This document shows positions 15,292 to 19,951 of a stretch of 19,951 nucleotides of DNA, piece by piece. A program made the position numbers and the translations under genes. The notes beneath the pieces are model-generated. The model was not told where the DNA came from, did no database searches, and saw nothing but the letters and a program-made list of their open reading frames with translations. Numbering within the stretch: position 1 is the first letter of the stretch; every line of letters begins with the position of its first letter. Location of the stretch: assembly GCA_964599885.1 (NCBI GenBank), contig CAZRHH010000059.1:1-19951 (forward strand), written 5' to 3'. Source of the stretch: CAZRHH01 sp964599885 (GTDB lineage: Bacteria > Chloroflexota > Dehalococcoidia > DSTF01 > JACRBR01).

Positions 15292-18153
15292 ATGGATACG
15301 AGCCAATTCGTCCGCAAGTGGGCCGCCTCGACGCGCAGCGAACGCGCGGCGTCGCAGGAACACTTCATCAATCTCTGCGAATTGCTGGGCGAAGATACGC
15401 CCAACAGTGATCCCTCGGGCGATTACTACGCGTTTGAGAAGGGGACGAAGACGCCCGATGGCGACGGCTGGGCCGACGTCTGGCAGAACCTGCACTTCGC
15501 GTGGGAGTACAAGGGGAAGCACAAGGACCTCGTCGCCGCCTACGCGCAGATCCAGAAGTATCGCGAGGCGCTCGATAACCCGCCGCTGCTCGTCGTCTGC
15601 GACCTCGAACGCTTCGAGGTGCACACGAACTGGACGAGCAATGAGAGCTGGGTCTACAAGTTCAACAGCGCCGGCATCGCGAGCGGCGAGCACGTCGCGG
15701 TCGAGACGATTGTCGGCGCGCCCGCGCGCGATGCGCCGGAACTGACGGCGTTGCAGGTGCTCAAGGCGCTGTTCCGCGAACCGGAGTTGCTCAAGCCGCA
15801 GCGGACGCGAGACGAGATCACAAGGGAAGCGGCGAAGGAGTTCGGCAAGATCAGCGATGCGCTCCGTAAGTGGGGCGTGCCGGACGAACGGATGGCCGGG
15901 TTCATCATGCGGCTCGTGTTCTGCATGTTCGCCACCGATGTCGGGCTGCTCCCACGCGAGACCTTTTCCGAGATCATCCGCGTCCACAAAAAGAGCGGCG
16001 ACGCGCCGAACTTCCGCAAGCATTTATCCGATCTGTTCGCGGCGATGAACACCGGCGGCGACATCCTCATGCACCGCATCCCGCACTTCAACGGCCGCCT
16101 GTTCGAGGACAACGACGTGCCCGAGGCGATCACCGCGCAGGAGATACACATCCTCGCCGATCTCGACGCGATGAATTGGGCAGATGTTGAGCCTTCGATA
16201 TTTGGCACGCTGTTCGAGTGGGTGATCGATCCGAAGCAGCGGAAAATGCTCGGCGCCCACTACACGTCGCGCGACGACATCGAACTAATCGTCGAGCCGG
16301 TGCTGATGGAGCCGCTGCGGCACGAGTGGAGGCTGGCGCAAGCCTCGATCGCCAACGTCATCGAGAAAGCGCAAGCGAGCCGCGCGAAACCGGAGACCTG
16401 GCGCGTCGGCGCGCGAGCGTCGCTCAAGAAGATGCAGGATCGCATCGCGTCGATCCGCGTGCTCGACCCGGCGTGCGGGTCAGGCAACTTCCTGTATGTT
16501 TCGCTCGGGCTGCTGAAGGCGCTCGAGAAGGAGATCATCGCCTTCGGTGCGGCGTACGAGATCGCGATCAAGCCGCGCGTACACCCGAAACAGCTATACG
16601 GGATCGAAACGAACGCGCTGGCGCACCAACTGGCATCGATCGTCATCTGGATTGGCTACCTGCAGTGGAAGAGCCAGAACGCGATGCCGCTGCTCGACGA
16701 AGACCCGATCTTGCAGCCGCTCGACAACATCGCCGGCAAGGACGCGCTCCTCCATCTCTCGAACGCCAGGCGGCCGAAAGAGATGGCGTGGCCGGAAGCC
16801 GATGTGATCGTCGGCAACCCGCCGTTCGTCGGCGGCAAGCTGCTGAAGACGCGGCTCGGCGATGACTATGTCGAAAAGCTGTTCGCCGTGTACGACGGGC
16901 GCGTCGCGCGCGAGAGCGATCTGTGCTGCTATTGGTTCGAGAAAGCGCGCGAGGCGATCGAAGGGAAGCGCGCGAAACGGGCGGGGCTGCTGGCGACGCA
17001 GGCGATCCGCGGCGGCGCGAACCGCAAGGTGCTGGAACGGATCAAGGAGAGCGGCGACATCTTCTACGCGCAGGCAGACCGCCCCTGGGTGCAGGATGGC
17101 GTCGCCGTACGCGTTTCGATGGTCGGCTTCGACAACGGCGCCGAGACGCGCCGCCGCCTCAACGAAGAAACGGGGGGCGATGCGCGGAACGCCCTGCTCC
17201 GCTCCCGCGCCGTCGAAGGCATAAACGCAAACCTCACGTACCAAGCTGACACGACGACCGCGCAACGTCTACGGGAAAACGCGGATACTTCGTTCATCGG
17301 CGATCAAAAGACGGGGCCGTTCGACATCGCGGAGCGCGTGGCGAGACGTATGCTCGAAGCACCGAACCCGCACGGAAAACCGAATAGCGATGTCGTACGG
17401 CCATGGGTTAACGGGTTGGATATCACCCGCCGCAACCGAGGGATGTGGATTGTCGATTTCCCACCGGGCATGAGCGAGCGTGATGCCGCCTTGTACGAAA
17501 CGCCTTTTGAGTTTGCAAAGAAACACGTGAGGCCCGAACGAATCAGGAACCGGCGAGCAAGAACCGCCAAACTGTGGTGGATTCATGCTGAGCCAAGGCC
17601 CGGAATGCGCGATGCGCTCGCCGGACGTAAGCGCTACCTCGGTACGCCACGACTAACGAAATATCGCTTGTTCGCCTGGCTAGACGCACGAGATCTTTCG
17701 GATTCACAATTAGTTGTCTTCGCGCGCAGCGACGACTACTTCTTCGGCGTTCTGCACTCACGTGTACATGAAGCGTGGGCGCGCGCCACAGGCACCCAGC
17801 TGCGCGAGGCGGAGAGCGGATTCCGCTACACGCCCACGTCATGCTTCGAGACGTTTCCGTTCCCGCACGCAACGCAGGAACAACAATGGGCGATCTCCAT
17901 CGCCGCCAAAGACCTCAACGACCTGCGCGAACGCTGGCTCAACCCCGAAGGCATGATCGGCGCGAAGGAACTGGCGAAGCGCACGCTCACCAACCTCTAC
18001 AACGAGCGCCCGACATGGCTCGCCAACGCCCACCGCACGCTCGACGAAGCCGTGTTCGCCGCATACGGCTGGCGCGAAGCCCCCGGCGATCTCCCGGATG
18101 CCGATATCACCGCCCGCCTCCTCGCCCTCAACCTCGCCCGCGATCCTGCCTAG
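15292..18153 (+). CDS. MmeI-like type IIG/IIL restriction-modification enzyme
   Basis: A 953-aa fusion of endonuclease, adenine methyltransferase and target recognition, close to MmeI (about 920 aa) in size and layout. The N-terminal nuclease keeps the MmeI signature D-x9-E-x-K exactly (D62, E72, K74, in WQNLHFAWEYKGKHKDL). A helical spacer follows. The gamma-class N6-adenine methyltransferase core has LDPACGSGNFL (from residue 391) and NPPF (from 509), with FVGGKLLKTRLG and YWFEKAREAIEG downstream as in MmeI relatives. The C-terminal region, about 650-880, is the target recognition part, ending with TSCFETFPFP and a helical tail. Such enzymes cut about 20 bases from the site and protect with one-strand methylation, needing no partner gene, and none is seen. 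Codons of the recognition region are markedly less GC-rich than the rest. All catalytic motifs are intact, so it is probably active. Confidence 0.93.
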   Translation: MDTSQFVRKWAASTRSERAASQEHFINLCELLGEDTPNSDPSGDYYAFEKGTKTPDGDGWADVWQNLHFAWEYKGKHKDLVAAYAQIQKYREALDNPPLLVVCDLERFEVHTNWTSNESWVYKFNSAGIASGEHVAVETIVGAPARDAPELTALQVLKALFREPELLKPQRTRDEITREAAKEFGKISDALRKWGVPDERMAGFIMRLVFCMFATDVGLLPRETFSEIIRVHKKSGDAPNFRKHLSDLFAAMNTGGDILMHRIPHFNGRLFEDNDVPEAITAQEIHILADLDAMNWADVEPSIFGTLFEWVIDPKQRKMLGAHYTSRDDIELIVEPVLMEPLRHEWRLAQASIANVIEKAQASRAKPETWRVGARASLKKMQDRIASIRVLDPACGSGNFLYVSLGLLKALEKEIIAFGAAYEIAIKPRVHPKQLYGIETNALAHQLASIVIWIGYLQWKSQNAMPLLDEDPILQPLDNIAGKDALLHLSNARRPKEMAWPEADVIVGNPPFVGGKLLKTRLGDDYVEKLFAVYDGRVARESDLCCYWFEKAREAIEGKRAKRAGLLATQAIRGGANRKVLERIKESGDIFYAQADRPWVQDGVAVRVSMVGFDNGAETRRRLNEETGGDARNALLRSRAVEGINANLTYQADTTTAQRLRENADTSFIGDQKTGPFDIAERVARRMLEAPNPHGKPNSDVVRPWVNGLDITRRNRGMWIVDFPPGMSERDAALYETPFEFAKKHVRPERIRNRRARTAKLWWIHAEPRPGMRDALAGRKRYLGTPRLTKYRLFAWLDARDLSDSQLVVFARSDDYFFGVLHSRVHEAWARATGTQLREAESGFRYTPTSCFETFPFPHATQEQQWAISIAAKDLNDLRERWLNPEGMIGAKELAKRTLTNLYNERPTWLANAHRTLDEAVFAAYGWREAPGDLPDADITARLLALNLARDPA

Positions 18154-18187
18154 AACACGTTTCCACGGCTCGCGCCATTTCTTATTT

Positions 18188-18551
18188 GGGTCATCCGAGT
18201 GTCATCGCTCTCCAGAAAAACCTCTGTGCCTCTGTGCCTCTGTGGTGAACCCGAAGGCCCCGATCACCCCGCCGGTGGGTCATCCGGGTGACATCTCTCT
18301 CCAGAAAAACCTCTGTGCCTCTGTGCCTCTGTGGTGAACCCGAAGGCCCCGNNNNNNNNNNNNNNNNNNNNNNNNNNNNNNNNNNNNNNNNNNNNNNNNN
18401 NNNNNNNNNNNNNNNNNNNNNNNNNNNNNNNNNNNNNNNNNNNNNNNNNNNCACCCCGCCGGTGGGTCATCCGGGTGACATCTCTCTCCAGAAAAACCTC
18501 TGTGCCCCTGTGCCTCTGTGGTGAACCCGAAGGCCCCGATCACCCCGCCGG
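18188..18551. repeat. 89-bp tandem repeat array interrupted by an assembly gap
   Basis: Unit A is 18188-18276, unit B starts at 18277, and a later unit begins at 18464 after the gap. Each 89-bp unit reads GGGTCATCC, a CTCTCCAGAAAAA word, three near-copies of the 9-mer CTCTGTGCC, then GTGGTGAACCCGAAGGCCCCG and ATCACCCCGCCGG. Unit A differs from B by only a few bases near its start, and the last unit has one T to C change in the 9-mers. The final 12 bases (18540-18551) are the stop and last three codons of the YceI-domain gene. Apart from this array, the gene-free stretch 18154-18539 holds nothing recognisable. Confidence 0.85.
18352..18451. other. Assembly gap of exactly 100 N
   Basis: A run of 100 unknown bases, the usual placeholder for a gap of unknown length. 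The flanks are at offsets 75 and 77 of the 89-bp unit, so the true gap would be 2 bp plus any whole number of units. Confidence 0.95.
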
Positions 18552-19616
18552 CCGCGCGATCAGCAGCACCTCCAGGTGGACGTTGTCTTCGACCTGCACG
18601 ATCGGGCCAACGTTCGGCGGCGGGATCTCGAAGTCGGCCCAGGTGAAGTCGGTGCGGCCGAGCAATTGCAATGTGCCGGCCTCCATGCGCGCTTCGACAG
18701 CAAACGTCAGCGGACGCGCGACGCCGCGGATTGTCATCGTGCCGGTAACGTCGCGCGTGACGATCTCGCCGTCCTGATACTCGTCCGGGAGATCGGCGAG
18801 GCCGTCGACGACGAAGGTGGCGATCGGATCGGTCTGGAAGATGTTCTCGCGGATGTAGTTGTCGCGGCGTTCCTGATCGCTGGCGAGAGTCGAGAGATCA
18901 ACTTCCAGCTCGGACGTGCCGTCGAGCACGATGCTCCCGCTGAGCGCTCGCGTGCGGCCGACGGCGTCGCTGGACGCCGGAAGGCTCGCCAGCTTTTCAC
19001 GCACCGTGTACGTGGCCTCGGACTCCTCCGGAACGACGCTGAACGTGACGCCGGCGACATCGGCCTGTTCGACGACGCCCGATGGCGCGACGGGATCGGC
19101 GTCGCCGGTTCCGGGTGTGCCGTTTGCGGCGGCCGTCGCCTCTGCGCGCTCGGGCAGGGAGAGGCGGCCGCTCTCCTCGTCGCCCTGGCCGGCGAACGCG
19201 ATGCCCAGCACGAGCGCCGCGACGGCGGCCGCGCCCGCGCCTCCGTATGAGACATTCTCGGGCAGCGTGACGCTGGCGAGCACCGGCGTCAGCACAGCAA
19301 CGATGCCGAGGACAATCGCCGCAAGCGGGATCACGAACATCGCCATGCCATCGAGCAATCCCTCGCTGGCAAACGCGGCGATGGCGACGACAGCGAACGC
19401 CGCCGCAACGATGCCGAGAAACACGCCAAGCTGTGCGCTGTGATCGCGCAGCATCCACCAGGCGACGCCGGCGAGCGCGCCGACGATCAGCGCGCCGATC
19501 GTCACCGACGTGGTGTTGAACAACAGATCGTCCGGCGACTCCAGCGGCAACGAGACCAGCGCCGCAACGATCGCGGCGACGGCGCCCGCGGCTACTCCAG
19601 CAACTACGCTCTTCAT
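18540..19616 (-). CDS. Membrane-anchored YceI-domain protein
   Basis: A 358-aa protein. The first 145 residues hold about five hydrophobic segments (roughly 3-25, 37-56, 64-84, 89-115 and 125-143), then a polar Ala/Glu/Gly-rich linker (about 145-188). The rest is a YceI-type lipocalin-like domain: VTFSVVPEESEATYTVRE, GSIVLDG, DLSTLASDQERRDNYIRENI, FQTDPIATFVVDGLADLP, VTGTMTIRGVARPLTFAVEA and GRTDFTWADFEIPPPNVG. YceI proteins bind isoprenoid-type lipids in a beta-barrel; here the barrel would lie outside the membrane. The multi-TM N-terminus is unusual, since YceI is normally a small secreted protein. The ATG at 19616 has an AAGGAG ten bases upstream, and TACATT on the minus strand (19637-19642) is a possible -10. 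Its last codons are also part of the tandem array. Confidence 0.87.
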   Translation of the reverse strand: MKSVVAGVAAGAVAAIVAALVSLPLESPDDLLFNTTSVTIGALIVGALAGVAWWMLRDHSAQLGVFLGIVAAAFAVVAIAAFASEGLLDGMAMFVIPLAAIVLGIVAVLTPVLASVTLPENVSYGGAGAAAVAALVLGIAFAGQGDEESGRLSLPERAEATAAANGTPGTGDADPVAPSGVVEQADVAGVTFSVVPEESEATYTVREKLASLPASSDAVGRTRALSGSIVLDGTSELEVDLSTLASDQERRDNYIRENIFQTDPIATFVVDGLADLPDEYQDGEIVTRDVTGTMTIRGVARPLTFAVEARMEAGTLQLLGRTDFTWADFEIPPPNVGPIVQVEDNVHLEVLLIARPAG

Positions 19617-19714
19617 ATGCGACTCCTTCTCAGAGCAATGTATGTGTACGAGCGTAGCGCGGCGCGGCCGCGAAAGTTGTTACCGCCCCGTGACGGCGAG
19701 TCGTCCCTTCGTGG

Positions 19715-19734
19715 CGGCACAGCTTGCTGTGCCG
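19715..19734. repeat. Palindromic REP-like hairpin
   Basis: CGGCACAGC and GCTGTGCCG form a perfect 9-bp stem with a TT loop. The core resembles the AGCTT-centred palindromes at 12586-12603 but has a different stem. It is in the spacer 19617-19879, 99 bp upstream of the YceI gene start. Confidence 0.6.
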
Positions 19735-19781
19735 TTGATCGTTCGCCGCGGATCCGCCCGCATGGATACGGACAGACAACG

Positions 19782-19806
19782 AAAAGGCCGCACCAATCGT
19801 GCGGCC
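19782..19806 (-). terminator. Rho-independent terminator for the gene entering from the right
   Basis: On the minus strand GGCCGCAC-GATTG-GTGCGGCC, a perfect 8-bp stem with a 5-nt loop, is followed directly by TTTTCGTT. It lies 73 bp downstream of the stop at 19880 and points the same way, so it should end that transcript before the YceI gene. Confidence 0.8.
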
Positions 19807-19844
19807 TCATCAGCTAGTGAAACACAGCCCACCAGTGCCGTTCG

Positions 19845-19879
19845 CACCAGCGACCAGCCACCAGCGACTCAGCGACCAG
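19845..19879. repeat. Low-complexity CCAGCGAC repeat
   Basis: The words CCAGCGAC, CAGCCA, CCAGCGAC and TCAGCGACCAG follow one another just after the stop of the right-edge gene. This is a short direct-repeat spacer of unknown meaning. Confidence 0.45.
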
Positions 19880-19951
19880 TTACGGGTTGCCGGAGGCGAG
19901 CTTTCCCGGCGTGTAGCCGCCGGCCGGCCGGGCGGGCCGTGCGCGCCGGGG
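19880..19951 (-). CDS. C-terminal end of an unidentified gene, cut by the right edge
   Basis: An open minus-strand frame enters from the right edge and stops at TAA 19882-19880. The visible 23 residues end in RPAGGYTPGKLASGNP and are preceded by an Arg/Pro/Ala-rich stretch, which looks like a disordered tail. A strong terminator on the same strand 73 bp downstream supports a real gene end here. Other frames across the 72 bases cannot be excluded, and the family cannot be recognised. Confidence 0.45.
   Translation of the reverse strand, partial: PRRARPARPAGGYTPGKLASGNP

Noticed and set aside
15292..18153. PglX-type BREX methyltransferase or a multi-gene defence island
   Set aside because: The N-terminal D-x9-E-x-K nuclease and overall layout match MmeI, and no BREX or other defence partner genes flank it.
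18191..18777. Open frames on both strands through the N run and tandem array
   Set aside because: They are created by reading through unknown bases and by the repeat unit (HRGTEAQR-like peptides), a well-known source of false proteins.

Overview
The window is about 65% GC and carries 12 complete protein genes, two genes cut by the window edges, and intergenic spacers rich in repeats. The organism looks like a high-GC environmental bacterium. I lean to Chloroflexota (Dehalococcoidia-like), with an actinobacterial relative as the alternative. The reasons are an F420-type DDN-family reductase, a PAC2-family protein, an AddAB-type recombination nuclease, several starts that look leaderless, and intergenic repeats of a kind common in environmental Chloroflexota-like genomes. 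No rRNA, tRNA, IS element or CRISPR array was found.

Layout. 1-6141 (minus): addB followed by addA, joined by an ATGA overlap; addA runs off the left edge. 6210-6647 (plus): F420-type nitroreductase, divergent from addB. 6746-10563 (plus): an apparent operon with an extended -10 promoter, a possible 36-codon leader ORF, a Tet(M)/OtrA-type ribosomal protection protein, an APH-family kinase and a class I methyltransferase. 10584-12482 (minus): an L-2-hydroxyglutarate oxidase-like flavoprotein and an SDR, convergent with that operon. 12483-12892: spacer with palindromic REP-like repeats. 12893-14004 (plus): yajQ and a pyridoxamine-phosphate-oxidase-fold protein. 14005-14325: spacer with two inverted copies of one hairpin family (REPIN-like). 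14326-18153 (plus): a PAC2-family protein, then a stand-alone MmeI-like restriction-modification enzyme. 18154-18551: an 89-bp tandem array interrupted by exactly 100 N. 18540-19616 (minus): a multi-TM YceI-domain protein. 19880-19951 (minus): the last codons of a gene entering from the right, followed by a clear Rho-independent terminator.

How the genes work together. addAB would process double-strand breaks for recombination. The MmeI-like protein is a self-contained restriction-modification system, and it is the clearest defence gene here. The ribosomal-protection/APH/methyltransferase run looks like an intrinsic antibiotic-response operon. Most of the rest is housekeeping or redox metabolism. 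I saw no multi-gene system that is clearly new. The most interesting signals are the leader ORF overlapping the start of the ribosomal protection gene, the compositionally distinct recognition region of the MmeI-like enzyme, the covarying inverted hairpin pair, the collapsed tandem array that copies the end of the YceI gene, and a set of SD-less starts placed directly behind -10-like elements.
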